This document shows, in pieces, positions 49,933-58,471 of a DNA stretch of 64,000 bases. Position 1 is the stretch's first letter, and each line of letters opens with the position of its first letter. The translations under genes and the position numbers were made by a program. The notes beneath the pieces were generated by a model. It was not told the origin of the DNA. It made no database searches and saw nothing but the letters and a program-made list of their open reading frames with translations. Origin of the DNA: a bacterium (GTDB lineage Bacteria > Krumholzibacteriota > Krumholzibacteriia > LZORAL124-64-63); NCBI GenBank assembly GCA_024231905.1, contig JAAEQC010000207.1, positions 1 to 64,000 on the forward strand, given 5' to 3'.

Positions 49933-51663
49933 TCAAGAGTCGCCGGTTTCCCGGTCCTGCGGCGCCTTGGCTCCACTCCCATGTCTGATCATTCTGATCT
50001 CGTAGACGCTGGTTCTCGCGCTCAGCTTGCGGATCTCCACGACCTTCGTTCTCCACCGATGGGTGGCTTGCACGTACCGCACCAGGAGGCGGGCCAGGTA
50101 CCCGCTGGAGACCACGTAGGCGCGATCACCCTGGACCAGCTTCGGGATGACACCCCGCCCGTGCTTGATGTTGTGCTCCCCGAGGAATTCGTAGAACCGT
50201 GGCGAGAAGATCCGCCAACCGCCGGGCACCGAGGGCAAGCGGTTCTTGTGGACCCGCAACGGGTCCTGGAACTGGGCGCCCAGAGACGATCCCGCCTGCA
50301 TCAGCAGGAAGGTCGGCTCCAGGGCCCTGATCTCGTCGATGCACCGGTAGTACTCGACCTGCTTGGTGCTTCTGCGGGCCGTGGTGGCCGCCGTCACCGG
50401 GACTTCCGTCACGGCGATGGCCAGCAGAATAGCGGACACGGGCACCAGGTATCTGGCCGCCGGTGAAGGACCGCCGGCGTCGGGAGTTTCCTCCCGGCCG
50501 ATCCCGTCCCGGAACACCAGAAAGAACGCCAGCAACACCATGCCCAGGAAGAGAGGGAAAGCCACCCGGTCGGGAAAATGCAGGTACGTGGCCATGACCG
50601 CTCCGCCCACCAGCACGGCGCCGGCCTGGGCGATCTGCAGGAGTCCCGCCCAGCGCTGCTGACGGAGGAACGTGAAGGTCGCCAGGGCCGTCAGCACGAT
50701 CCAGAATCGCCAGTACTCGGCCAGGATCTCCAGGCACTCGCCGGCGATGGCGCCGTACATGATGCCGTTGTCGTCGGGCAACGGCACCGAGTGCTCGAAG
50801 ATGTTGTTCATGGTCTCGGTGTTGTACTTCCGCTCATCGAAGAACACCCAGTTCATCAGCATCCGGTAGTCGATGTAGCTCCAGCGGTTGGCCTGCAGAA
50901 TGTCGGGATTCTCGTCGTTCAAGTGGGCCACGGGGAAGTCGTGGAACCGGCCACGCAGGGTGTTCCACTCCTTGTATTCCCGGTACTCGTCACTCAGGCC
51001 GTAGGTCCTGATCCCCACGTCGACGCCATACAGCAACGCCAGCGGCAGGAGGAACACGACGAAGCTGCGCACCGAGGTCCGCAGACGGGTGAGGGCCTCG
51101 AATCCCACCGCTACCGCCCCGAAGAGCAGGACCGCGTTCAGTCCCATGGTGCGGACCAGGTAGGAGAACGCGAACAGGAATCCCAGGCCCAGCAGGACCA
51201 GGATCCGCGGCCGCTCCGTCGAGCGCTGATACACCATCAGGGCCAGGAGGCACGAGAAGCCGATCATCATGCTGGCCGCGTTGTAGCTGAGGGTCACGAT
51301 GAAGTTGGCGAAGAAGACCAGCACCAGCGCGAAGGCGCCGGACTTCAGCCAGCGGTTCCGGCAGAGGATGTCGAGGGAGACCAGGGTCAGGTAGAGAGCC
51401 GCGCCCGTGATGAAGTACAGCACGAGACCGTACCAGGGGATCGAGTCCGACACGTCCAGGTAGAGGAACGACAGGACCTTCCCCAGCAGGACCGACATGA
51501 ACGACACCGTGTGGCCGTACTGCAAGTCATACAGGATGCCCAGGTTGTCGTTCTCCAGGTAGGTCTGGCGGAAGGCCGCCAACAGCACGAGAACATAGAG
51601 CGCAGAGAACGCGAGCAGGGCGACGGGCCGCGAAGGGCGCTTGCTGGTGACGCCGGAAACCAA
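49933..51663 (-). CDS. Multi-pass GT-C-like membrane glycosyltransferase
   Basis: A protein with about eleven membrane helices (about 576 residues from TTG 51663, nine bases after GGAGG; GTG 51672 and GTG 51780 are alternatives). The first periplasmic loop has the acidic ENDN segment (YLENDNLGILYDLQYG), the position where GT-C enzymes place a catalytic acidic residue. The C-terminal 140 residues form a soluble domain. It resembles GtrC/GtrII-type enzymes that take the sugar from polyprenyl phosphate to a surface glycan. First gene of the minus-strand operon that continues to 46775. Confidence 0.65.
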   Translation of the reverse strand: MVSGVTSKRPSRPVALLAFSALYVLVLLAAFRQTYLENDNLGILYDLQYGHTVSFMSVLLGKVLSFLYLDVSDSIPWYGLVLYFITGAALYLTLVSLDILCRNRWLKSGAFALVLVFFANFIVTLSYNAASMMIGFSCLLALMVYQRSTERPRILVLLGLGFLFAFSYLVRTMGLNAVLLFGAVAVGFEALTRLRTSVRSFVVFLLPLALLYGVDVGIRTYGLSDEYREYKEWNTLRGRFHDFPVAHLNDENPDILQANRWSYIDYRMLMNWVFFDERKYNTETMNNIFEHSVPLPDDNGIMYGAIAGECLEILAEYWRFWIVLTALATFTFLRQQRWAGLLQIAQAGAVLVGGAVMATYLHFPDRVAFPLFLGMVLLAFFLVFRDGIGREETPDAGGPSPAARYLVPVSAILLAIAVTEVPVTAATTARRSTKQVEYYRCIDEIRALEPTFLLMQAGSSLGAQFQDPLRVHKNRLPSVPGGWRIFSPRFYEFLGEHNIKHGRGVIPKLVQGDRAYVVSSGYLARLLVRYVQATHRWRTKVVEIRKLSARTSVYEIRMIRHGSGAKAPQDRETGDS

Positions 51664-51836
51664 AGCCTTCACCCTCCAAAGCGAAAATGACCAAGCATCC
51701 TGTCGGGTCGTGGAATAGCGGTCGAACGGATGGTGAAGGCACCAGGAACCATTATAACCGGCCCGGGGAGGTGATTTCACTCCCTAAATCGGTTGTTTCC
51801 AGCGATCTGAGGCGCCCGGCCGTTGCGAGCAGGGTT

Positions 51837-51866
51837 TTGACCGGTCCCTGTCACCCGTGCTAGGCT
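51837..51866 (+). promoter_or_regulatory. Promoter of the lipoprotein at 51911
   Basis: TTGACC (51837-51842), 18-bp spacer, TAGGCT (51861-51866), followed by GCG. The promoter at 57086-57115 has the same -10 box and following GCG. Confidence 0.45.
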
Positions 51867-51910
51867 GCGCCAGCTGCATCGAGGGGGACCTGGAGGCAAA
51901 GGGGGAATCC

Positions 51911-52537
51911 ATGAACGGACGGATATTTCTGCTCATCTGCGTGAGCCTGGCGCTGGCCGGATGCACCCCGAAGGTCTGGGAGGTGGACGCCCGGCTCGGC
52001 GTGCATGTGGACTCGGGATTCTACGCCTACTACACGGCTGCGCCCGCAGTCGACCCGCAGGAGGTCGAGATCTTCATCGCGAGCGCCGACAGCGTCACCG
52101 GCGCGCACCGTCCGCTGCGGGATCCTCAGGAGAGGATCTACCCCATGGGCATTCGCGAAAAGGAACGGGTCATCGTGCGCCCGGCCCAGGTGGCGCGCAT
52201 CCTCGCCACCGAACAGATGGACTACGTGCATTCCGACTCCACGGTCGAGATCGGGTACTTCTGCCGGCTCGTCATGGACGCCAACGGCGGCCTGGGCCAG
52301 TTCGTGGAGAACGAGGAGCGCATCACGCCCCGGGGCTGGATCTGGTGCGACCCCGACGAGGACCTGGAGCGCAAGATCGCCGAGAGGATGGAGGATTGCG
52401 TGGCCGTCGCCGCCGGCTACGGCGCCGAGGCCCTGATCGACATCATGGTGTTCCGTCCGCGGGACACGAACTTCCTCTACGGCCCACCGGGCTACTACAT
52501 CTACGGCAAGGCGGTGGTGGGCGTGGTGGCGCCCTAG
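51911..52537 (+). CDS. Predicted lipoprotein
   Basis: The 208-residue protein starts at ATG 51911 (AAAGGGGG upstream), with lipobox LAGC near residue 18. The mature part is a mixed domain with no recognised family (VEIFIASADSVTGAHRPL, PDEDLERKIAERMEDCVAVA) ending in a hydrophobic strand (YIYGKAVVGVVAP). A promoter and a strong terminator bracket it, so it is a single-gene unit. Confidence 0.65.
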   Translation: MNGRIFLLICVSLALAGCTPKVWEVDARLGVHVDSGFYAYYTAAPAVDPQEVEIFIASADSVTGAHRPLRDPQERIYPMGIREKERVIVRPAQVARILATEQMDYVHSDSTVEIGYFCRLVMDANGGLGQFVENEERITPRGWIWCDPDEDLERKIAERMEDCVAVAAGYGAEALIDIMVFRPRDTNFLYGPPGYYIYGKAVVGVVAP

Positions 52538-52575
52538 ACGACCGAACGCCGGCGACGCAGAAACTTGACCGAGCG

Positions 52576-52612
52576 AACGGGGAGGATCCGATTTCCGCGG
52601 ATCCTCCCCGTT
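52576..52612 (+). terminator. Strong terminator hairpin
   Basis: A perfect 15-bp stem (52576-52590 with 52598-52612), a 7-base loop and a short T-containing tail, 38 bases after the lipoprotein stop. Confidence 0.75.
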
Positions 52613-52748
52613 GTGCTAGAGTCAGGCCAATCCGCACCGACACCTCCGAATTCAACTCTGCGCCGGTACCGACGGGGAGGACGTGCGTGTCCTCGCCGAG
52701 CCAGATCCCGGGCTGCCATCGTGATCCGGGGATTCGAGGAGGATGGAC

Positions 52749-53693
52749 ATGCAGGAACGGAAATCGATGCCCTGCGGACCGAAGCGCCTGGCGATCCTGA
52801 TCCTCGCTGCCGCCACGGTCTCCTGGTCGGGACAGTCCCTCGCCCAGGTTCCGACCCTGGTCGAGAACATCGCCGACCTGGAGTTGCCGACCTTGGAGGG
52901 TCCGATCACGACCCACTACAGTGAAGGCTTCGCCGACCGCGCCGCCCACCTCCAGGAGATCGTGGCTGCCGCCGACGGCTATCTCCGGCAGGAGGCGACC
53001 CTCGGGGTCCAACTGGACCTGCACCTGGCGGTCCTCGACGCCGAGGATTGGGCGCGGTGGACGCCGCTGCCCTATGGGCTGGCCCACATGAAGCTGGGCG
53101 AGTCGCCGACGGCCGTCGTGGCAGCCACTCCTGACAACATGCTGGTCAACGCCACCCTGGCCAACAAGGACCGCGTCTCCGAAGAAACGGTCCGGCTGCT
53201 GGACGAACTGGGCTTCACCTACGAGGAAGCGGTCCCGGCCTTCATGGACCTGGTCGCCGTCCACGAGATCGGCCACATCTACTCCAACGCCTACGACGTC
53301 TGGCCCACCCAGAAATGGCTGAGCGAGTTCACCGCCACCTACCTTTCCTATTCATTCATGAAGGACTCCCGGCCCGAGTTCGTACAGCTCTGGGAGATCA
53401 TGTCCGAATCCAACGTCGAGACCAACGACCACGACCACACCACCCTCGCCGACTTCGAGAAACTCTACATCGGCGTGGGCGGCAGCAACTACGGGTGGTA
53501 CCAGGCGAGATTCACCCAGCAGGTCTGCCGGGTGTACGAAGCGGCGGGAATCGCGTTCATGCACCATGTCCGCAAGTCCCTGGCCGAGCATCCTGAGGCC
53601 GCGGAAGACGATCCGTTCCGCCTGCACGAACTCGACCGCATCGCGGAAGGATTCGTGGCCTGGGCACCGGGCGCGACCGGCGACCTGAGATAG
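52749..53693 (+). CDS. Secreted HExxH metalloprotease-like protein
   Basis: The 314-residue protein is best started at ATG 52749, six bases after GAGGAGG (ATG 52743 would overlap that site). A signal peptide ends at SLAQ. The zinc motif is HEIGH (H172, E173, H176), with WLSEF (E193) as the probable third ligand in a gluzincin-like arrangement. No known family matches along its length. It would act outside the cytoplasm and may be followed in the same transcript by the small membrane protein at 53706. Confidence 0.7.
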   Translation: MQERKSMPCGPKRLAILILAAATVSWSGQSLAQVPTLVENIADLELPTLEGPITTHYSEGFADRAAHLQEIVAAADGYLRQEATLGVQLDLHLAVLDAEDWARWTPLPYGLAHMKLGESPTAVVAATPDNMLVNATLANKDRVSEETVRLLDELGFTYEEAVPAFMDLVAVHEIGHIYSNAYDVWPTQKWLSEFTATYLSYSFMKDSRPEFVQLWEIMSESNVETNDHDHTTLADFEKLYIGVGGSNYGWYQARFTQQVCRVYEAAGIAFMHHVRKSLAEHPEAAEDDPFRLHELDRIAEGFVAWAPGATGDLR

Positions 53694-53705
53694 ACCGGAG
53701 TCATG

Positions 53706-54110
53706 ATGGCAGCGACACGCACGCGACGGTTCCTGATCACCGGCCCCTACTGGCTCGGCATCGCCGCCGACGGCCTCTGGGCCGTTGCCTTCTTCGTCCC
53801 GGCGGTCTTCGGCGCCCTCACCGGTGACCGGGAGGTCGTCCCCAGCTTGGCGCTCGATCTGGTCCTGGGTGTGGCGGGGGTGCTGATGACAGCCTGGACG
53901 ATCCTGCTCCTGTGGGCGGTCCGCGAGCCCATCGGTCGGCGCTTCGTCATCCTCCTGACGGCGGCGGTGGTGGCGGGATTGTTCGTGGTCACCCTCGTCG
54001 GGTCGCGGCAGGGAAACGGCCCCGGGACCTGGATCCTGGTCAAGTGCGGGGTGCTGTTCGCCGCCATGATCACGAGCTACGTGCTGGCGGGGCGGGCGGA
54101 CGCCGACTAG
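53706..54110 (+). CDS. Small four-helix membrane protein
   Basis: A 134-residue protein with four hydrophobic helices (about 12-38, 46-70, 78-99 and 109-128) and few charged residues apart from its ends. ATG 53706 is five bases after GGAG; ATG 53703 is also possible. It lies 12 bases after the metalloprotease and is probably cotranscribed. No family recognised. Confidence 0.65.
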   Translation: MAATRTRRFLITGPYWLGIAADGLWAVAFFVPAVFGALTGDREVVPSLALDLVLGVAGVLMTAWTILLLWAVREPIGRRFVILLTAAVVAGLFVVTLVGSRQGNGPGTWILVKCGVLFAAMITSYVLAGRADAD

Positions 54111-54223
54111 GCATCCGCACCCGCCCCGCGAATTCATGCTAACTTTTCGTCCCGAATCCGCGTCTTCCTTCTGATGACCGATAGAGCCCCCGGCTCGGCC
54201 GACCCGCAACCGAAGGACGCCCG

Positions 54224-54790
54224 GTGCCCCCGAACGACTCAGACCTCATTACCGAGATCCGCGCCGGTTCGCAGACGGCGTTCGACCGCCTGATGCAGCG
54301 CCACGAGCACTTCGTCTTCCGGGTGGCCTATCCGTACGTGGGCGACGCAGACAGCGCCCTGGATGTCTGCCAGAACGTGTTCATCAAGGTCCACCGCCGC
54401 CTCGACACGTTCCGCGGCGCCACCACCTTCCGGGCCTGGCTGGCCCGCATCGCACAGAACGAGAGCCTCAGCTGGCTGCGCAGCCGGCAGCGCTTCAGCG
54501 ACCACCAGGACATCGACGCCGTGGACGGACCCGCCAGCGCGGCGGTCCAAAATGTGCACCTGGTCGAGTCAGAACGGCAACGGGACCTGCGCGCGGAGAT
54601 CGACCGCCTGAATCCGACCCAGCAGCAGGCGGTCGTCCTGCGCTACTACGAGAAGATGCCCCTGCGCGAGATCGGCGAGACGCTCGAGTGCAGCGAGGGG
54701 CAAGTGAAGAGCATCCTCTTCCGCAGCATCCGCAAGCTGCGGGATAACCTGGGCCGCAAGGACAGGTGGGACCGGGAGTTGGAAGCATGA
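54224..54790 (+). CDS. ECF-type RNA polymerase sigma factor
   Basis: The 188-residue protein has sigma region 2 (FDRLMQRHEHFVFRVAYPYV, DVCQNVFIKVHRRLDTF, TTFRAWLARIAQNE) and region 4 (LNPTQQQAVVLRYYEKMPLREIGE and SEGQVKSILFRSIRKLRDNL). The start is GTG 54224 after GAAGGA. It directs polymerase to a stress or envelope regulon. Its stop overlaps the anti-sigma start by four bases, so the pair is coupled. Confidence 0.92.
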   Translation: MPPNDSDLITEIRAGSQTAFDRLMQRHEHFVFRVAYPYVGDADSALDVCQNVFIKVHRRLDTFRGATTFRAWLARIAQNESLSWLRSRQRFSDHQDIDAVDGPASAAVQNVHLVESERQRDLRAEIDRLNPTQQQAVVLRYYEKMPLREIGETLECSEGQVKSILFRSIRKLRDNLGRKDRWDRELEA

Positions 54791-55737
54791 GCAAGCCCGA
54801 CAGCACGAACCTGTGCCGACGATACGGTGAGTTGATCGAGGACTACCTGGCCGGGACCCTGTCCGCCGTGGACGCGTCCGATCTGCAGGACCACTGCGCC
54901 GAGTGCCCCGACTGCGCTGCCGCCCTGCGGGTGGACCGGGAACTGACCGCCCTGGGCGACGATGTCCCCCTGCCCGACCGGGACGCCCTGCGTCGCATGC
55001 GGGAACACGTCCTGGACGAGACCGCGCCCTACGAACAACGAACGGCGCCGTCCGGCGGCTTCCTGGCCGAACTGGCCCGCCTGTGGCGCATCCATCCTCT
55101 GCCGTCGGGTCTGGCCACGTCCGCGATCCTGGTGGGCGTCGCCTTCCTGGGCCGCACGAGCGCGCCCCGCGCCTCCCTGGAGGACGAATTGCTGCGCCAG
55201 TCCGCCGGCTGGGAACAGGCCCGAGCCGCCGGTCTCGACGACTACTGGGACGTGCCCGTCACCTTCACCAACGTCATGGTCCGCACCCGGGACGAGGGGC
55301 GTCTGGCCCTGAGCTTCGACGCCAGCAACCATCTGGACATGGTCGTGGCCGAGGACTCCCCCCTGGCCCGCGCCGTCCTGACCCAGGCCATCCTCGAACC
55401 CAGTTCCATGGGCTCGCGGCTGAAGGCCATGGAGGTCACGCCCCGCCTGAACGACGACCGCCTGCAGGCGGCGCTGATCATGACCGTTCTGGGCGACCCG
55501 GACGTCACCGTCCGCGTCAACGCCCTGGCCGTGCTCACCGAATACGCCGATGACGAACTCAACCGCGAGGCCCTGCTGCAGGTCCTCGGCCGGGACCCGG
55601 ACGTGCAGATGCGCCTCCTGGCCCTGGAGGAACTCAAACGCCGCAATGTGGGAGCCGAGACGCTCCGCGACGCCGCCGGCGCCAACGAATTCGAAGGAAC
55701 CCCGGCCGTCCTCCGCCAGGTGGCGGCCGAACTCTGA
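54787..55737 (+). CDS. Anti-sigma factor with zinc finger, membrane helix and HEAT-like repeats
   Basis: The 316-residue protein has an anti-sigma zinc-binding N-terminus (HCAECPDC at about 36-43), a membrane helix (about 113-128) and a C-terminal region of helical repeats (MTVLGDPDVTVRVNALAVL, VLGRDPDVQMRLLALEEL) like HEAT repeats. It likely holds the sigma factor inactive at the membrane. The HEAT-like part may bind a partner protein that triggers release; this extension is unusual. Confidence 0.82.
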   Translation: MSKPDSTNLCRRYGELIEDYLAGTLSAVDASDLQDHCAECPDCAAALRVDRELTALGDDVPLPDRDALRRMREHVLDETAPYEQRTAPSGGFLAELARLWRIHPLPSGLATSAILVGVAFLGRTSAPRASLEDELLRQSAGWEQARAAGLDDYWDVPVTFTNVMVRTRDEGRLALSFDASNHLDMVVAEDSPLARAVLTQAILEPSSMGSRLKAMEVTPRLNDDRLQAALIMTVLGDPDVTVRVNALAVLTEYADDELNREALLQVLGRDPDVQMRLLALEELKRRNVGAETLRDAAGANEFEGTPAVLRQVAAEL

Positions 55738-55742
55738 GGAAG

Positions 55743-55760
55743 GGCCCGCTCCGGCGGGCC
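55743..55760 (+). other. Small GC hairpin between anti-sigma and DUF4097 genes
   Basis: GGCCCGC (55743-55749) and GCGGGCC (55754-55760) form a 7-bp stem with a 4-base loop just after the anti-sigma stop. It may lower read-through to the next gene or protect a message end. Confidence 0.35.
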
Positions 55761-55828
55761 GGCGGCGGGATGGGCAGGGCCCGCTCATCCGGCCGCGGAA
55801 CACACGACGACCAACGAGGAGCAGAACC

Positions 55829-57001
55829 ATGAAGACGAAGTTCATCGCCGCCACACTCACCCTGGTGATCGGCGCCCTGACGGCGGCGCCCGCGGCCCTG
55901 GGCCAGGGCACCTGGGAGAAGGAATTCGAAGTCGATCCGGGACAGAAGATCGAGCTGCGCATGAAGCACGGCGGCTCCCTGGACGTGGAGAGCTGGGAGC
56001 GTGACTCGGTCAGCATCGTCTGCGAGGCGAGAATGAACGACATCGACGACTGGGATATCGACGTCACCGAGACCCGCGGCGGCCTGCGGCTCGTGGCCGA
56101 GCTCAACGACCGCAGCATCAACTCCAACAACTTCGTGGTCACCCTGCGGGTGCCGCGCGAGTTCGACATCGCCACCAGTTCCGGCGGCGGCCACATCCGC
56201 ATCGAGGGCGTCAGCGGCGAGTTCACCGGCAAGTCCGCCGGCGGCGGCATCACCCTGAAGGACGTGAAGGGCGACGCGGACCTGACCACGGGCGGCGGCT
56301 GGATCGAGATCGAGGACTCGGATCTGGACGGCCGGGTCCGCAGCGGCGGCGGCGGCGGCATCGTGCGCGACGTCACCGGCAACGTGAAGGTCAGCTCGGG
56401 CGGCGGTGCCGTCAGTTACGAGAATGTGCGCGACGGCAGCGGCGAGCTGCGCGGCCCCAGGAACACCCAGATCGCGGGCGCCACCGCCCGCACCATCATC
56501 CAGGTCTCCAACGGCGGCGAGATCGACCTGGACTCGGCGCCCGAGGGCGCCTACGTGAAGACCGGCGGCGGCGATGTGGACATCAGCGGCGCCTCCCGCT
56601 TCGTGCGGGCCTCCACCGGCGGCGGCGACATGGACATCGAGATCGAGGACGGCTGGGTCCAGGCCCAAACCGGCGCCGGCGACGTGGACATCATCGTCAG
56701 CGGCGACTTCGGCGACGGATCCGACGGCATCAAGGTCGTCACGGGCTACGGCGAGGTCACGGTGACCATCCCCGCGGACGCCTCCGTGGAGTTCGACCTG
56801 GACCTGTCCTACACCCGCAACAGCAGCCAGAGCTTCGACATCGACTGCGATTTCGATCTGGACGTGGAGCACACCAAGAAGTGGGACAAGAGCCACGGCA
56901 CACCCCGCAAGCACATCCTGGGCACGGCCACCATCAACGGCGGCAAGCACCTGGTGAAGATCCGGAACACGAACGGGGACATCAAGATCAGGAAGCGCTG
57001 A
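55829..57001 (+). CDS. DUF4097 secreted beta-repeat protein
   Basis: The 390-residue protein starts at ATG 55829 (GAGGAG upstream), with signal peptide ending AALGQ. It is built from repeated short beta turns with Gly-rich corners (TSSGGGHIRIEGVSG, TTGGGWIEIEDSDL, SSGGGAVSYENV, KTGGGDVDISG, STGGGDMDIEIEDG), the DUF4097/adhesin-like solenoid. Such proteins are often encoded beside ECF sigma/anti-sigma pairs and may be their target or sensor. A terminator follows. Confidence 0.8.
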   Translation: MKTKFIAATLTLVIGALTAAPAALGQGTWEKEFEVDPGQKIELRMKHGGSLDVESWERDSVSIVCEARMNDIDDWDIDVTETRGGLRLVAELNDRSINSNNFVVTLRVPREFDIATSSGGGHIRIEGVSGEFTGKSAGGGITLKDVKGDADLTTGGGWIEIEDSDLDGRVRSGGGGGIVRDVTGNVKVSSGGGAVSYENVRDGSGELRGPRNTQIAGATARTIIQVSNGGEIDLDSAPEGAYVKTGGGDVDISGASRFVRASTGGGDMDIEIEDGWVQAQTGAGDVDIIVSGDFGDGSDGIKVVTGYGEVTVTIPADASVEFDLDLSYTRNSSQSFDIDCDFDLDVEHTKKWDKSHGTPRKHILGTATINGGKHLVKIRNTNGDIKIRKR

Positions 57002-57020
57002 CAGCAGGCGTCGTGAAGGA

Positions 57021-57056
57021 AGAGCGGCCGGGTTCCCGGGGCCCGGCCGCTCTTTT
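57021..57056 (+). terminator. Intrinsic terminator
   Basis: A perfect 12-bp stem (57021-57032 with 57042-57053), 9-base loop, then TTTT. It ends the sigma/anti-sigma/DUF4097 transcript. Confidence 0.85.
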
Positions 57057-57085
57057 GACAGCCACTCGTCCCGGGAACGGCCGAT

Positions 57086-57115
57086 TTGCGTCGGACCCTC
57101 GCCATATGGTAGGCT
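57086..57115 (+). promoter_or_regulatory. Promoter of the STAS/SpoIIAA-like gene
   Basis: TTGCGT (57086-57091), 18-bp spacer, TAGGCT (57110-57115), followed by GCG as in the promoter at 51837. Confidence 0.45.
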
Positions 57116-57162
57116 GCGACAGGAATTCCATATTCCAGATTGTCCGCAAGGGGGTGGACATC

Positions 57163-57552
57163 ATGCCGGTATCTTTCGAATACGATGCCGCCAAGGGAAT
57201 TATCCACGTGCGACCCCGGGGAAATCTGCTGCTCAGCGAAGTCGGCGAGCGCTTCAAACGGGTCGCGGCCGACGAAACGATTCCGCCCGGCGCAGTCGAG
57301 TTCGTCCACCTGGATGGCGTCGATTCGTTCAAGTACGGTTCCCGGGAGTCCGCGGGGATCCCCGACATGCACGCTTTGGTGCGCCAGAAGAAGAGGATCA
57401 AGGCCACCGTCTTCATCGCCGAGAGCGACTACCACTTCGGCGTGGCCCGCATGGTCCAAACCTGGTTCGACGCGGCCGGTCTCGGACTGGTCGTCGCGGT
57501 GGTTCGCTCCGAGGAAGAGGCCTACCGCTTCGTCGATAGACTGTCCATATAA
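57163..57552 (+). CDS. STAS/SpoIIAA-like protein
   Basis: The 129-residue protein starts at ATG 57163 (AAGGGGG upstream). Its layout (FEYDAAKGIIHVRPRGNL, EFVHLDGVDSF, KATVFIAESDYHFGVARMVQTWFD, VVRSEEEAYRFV) fits the SpoIIAA/STAS-like fold seen in many small cytosolic regulators. No conserved phosphorylatable serine is obvious. Its partner is unknown. It is followed after 15 bases by the small lipoprotein. Confidence 0.6.
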   Translation: MPVSFEYDAAKGIIHVRPRGNLLLSEVGERFKRVAADETIPPGAVEFVHLDGVDSFKYGSRESAGIPDMHALVRQKKRIKATVFIAESDYHFGVARMVQTWFDAAGLGLVVAVVRSEEEAYRFVDRLSI

Positions 57553-57567
57553 ACGGAGGGACTTCCC

Positions 57568-57867
57568 GTGAGACGATACCTGCTCCCGGCGGCGCTCCTG
57601 GCCGTCGTCCTCGTGACCGCTTCCTGCACCCCGGGGCCCAACACGGCCGCCGCCGGCGGTGGAGATTCCGCCGGCTTCCTGCAAGGCTTGTGGCACGGCT
57701 TCATCGTCCTGTTCACGTTCGTCCTCTCGCTCTTCAGGAATGACGTGAGCATGTACGAGGTCGCTAATAACGGCGCCTGGTACGACTTCGGATTCATACT
57801 GGGAGCCATGTGCTTCTTCGGCGGTGGCGGTGGCGGGGCGGCCTGCGGCGGAAAGAAGTGCGGGTGA
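57568..57867 (+). CDS. Small lipoprotein-like membrane protein
   Basis: The 99-residue protein starts at GTG 57568, seven bases after GGAGG. It has lipobox TASC near residue 20, two hydrophobic segments (about 40-57 and 73-85) and an unusual tail CFFGGGGGGAACGGKKCG with a run of six glycines. No family recognised. It precedes the LOG-family gene by one base, so they are probably cotranslated. Confidence 0.55.
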   Translation: MRRYLLPAALLAVVLVTASCTPGPNTAAAGGGDSAGFLQGLWHGFIVLFTFVLSLFRNDVSMYEVANNGAWYDFGFILGAMCFFGGGGGGAACGGKKCG

Positions 57868-57868
57868 C

Positions 57869-58462
57869 GTGAAACGCATCTGCGTGAACTGCGGCTCCAG
57901 CCCCGGTTTCGACTCCGTGCACATGGCCACCGCCCGGCGGCTCGGCGAGGAACTCCTCGCCCGCGGTTGTGAACTGGTCTACGGCGGATCGGACGTGGGC
58001 CTCATGGGCGAGGTAGCCGACACGGTGCTGGCCGGGGGCGGCACGGTACACGGGGTGATCCCGCGCCTACTGGCGGAGAAGGTCGCCCACAGGGGGCCGG
58101 TCGAGCTGCACGTGGTGGAGTCCATGCACGAGCGCAAGACGCTGATGGCCGACCTCTCCGACGCCTTCGTCGGCCTGCCGGGCGGCTTCGGGACCCTCGA
58201 GGAAATCGCCGAACTCCTGACCTGGAACCAGCTCGGCATCATGGCCAAACCCGTGGGTCTTCTGGACGTGGACGGCTATTACGAGCACCTGCTCGCTTTC
58301 CTGGACAACGCTGTCGCCGGCGGCTTCATGAAGCAGGAGCACCGGGACATGGTCCTGGTGGCCCGCGATCCGGCCGATCTGCTGGACCAGGCCGCGGCAT
58401 GGCACGCGCCGACGTCGGCCAAGTGGGTCGGATTGAAGCGGTCGAGCCGGCCGTCCCCGTAG
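57869..58462 (+). CDS. LOG-family protein (cytokinin riboside-5'-monophosphate phosphoribohydrolase-like)
   Basis: The 197-residue protein starts at GTG 57869. It has the Rossmann-like LOG fold with YGGSDVGLMGEVAD, HERK and the signature PGGFGTLEEI. LOG enzymes split nucleoside monophosphates into base and ribose phosphate; in bacteria lacking cytokinins they probably handle AMP-like compounds. It converges on the DUF2339 gene. Confidence 0.9.
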   Translation: MKRICVNCGSSPGFDSVHMATARRLGEELLARGCELVYGGSDVGLMGEVADTVLAGGGTVHGVIPRLLAEKVAHRGPVELHVVESMHERKTLMADLSDAFVGLPGGFGTLEEIAELLTWNQLGIMAKPVGLLDVDGYYEHLLAFLDNAVAGGFMKQEHRDMVLVARDPADLLDQAAAWHAPTSAKWVGLKRSSRPSP

Positions 58463-58471
58463 CGACCCCGA

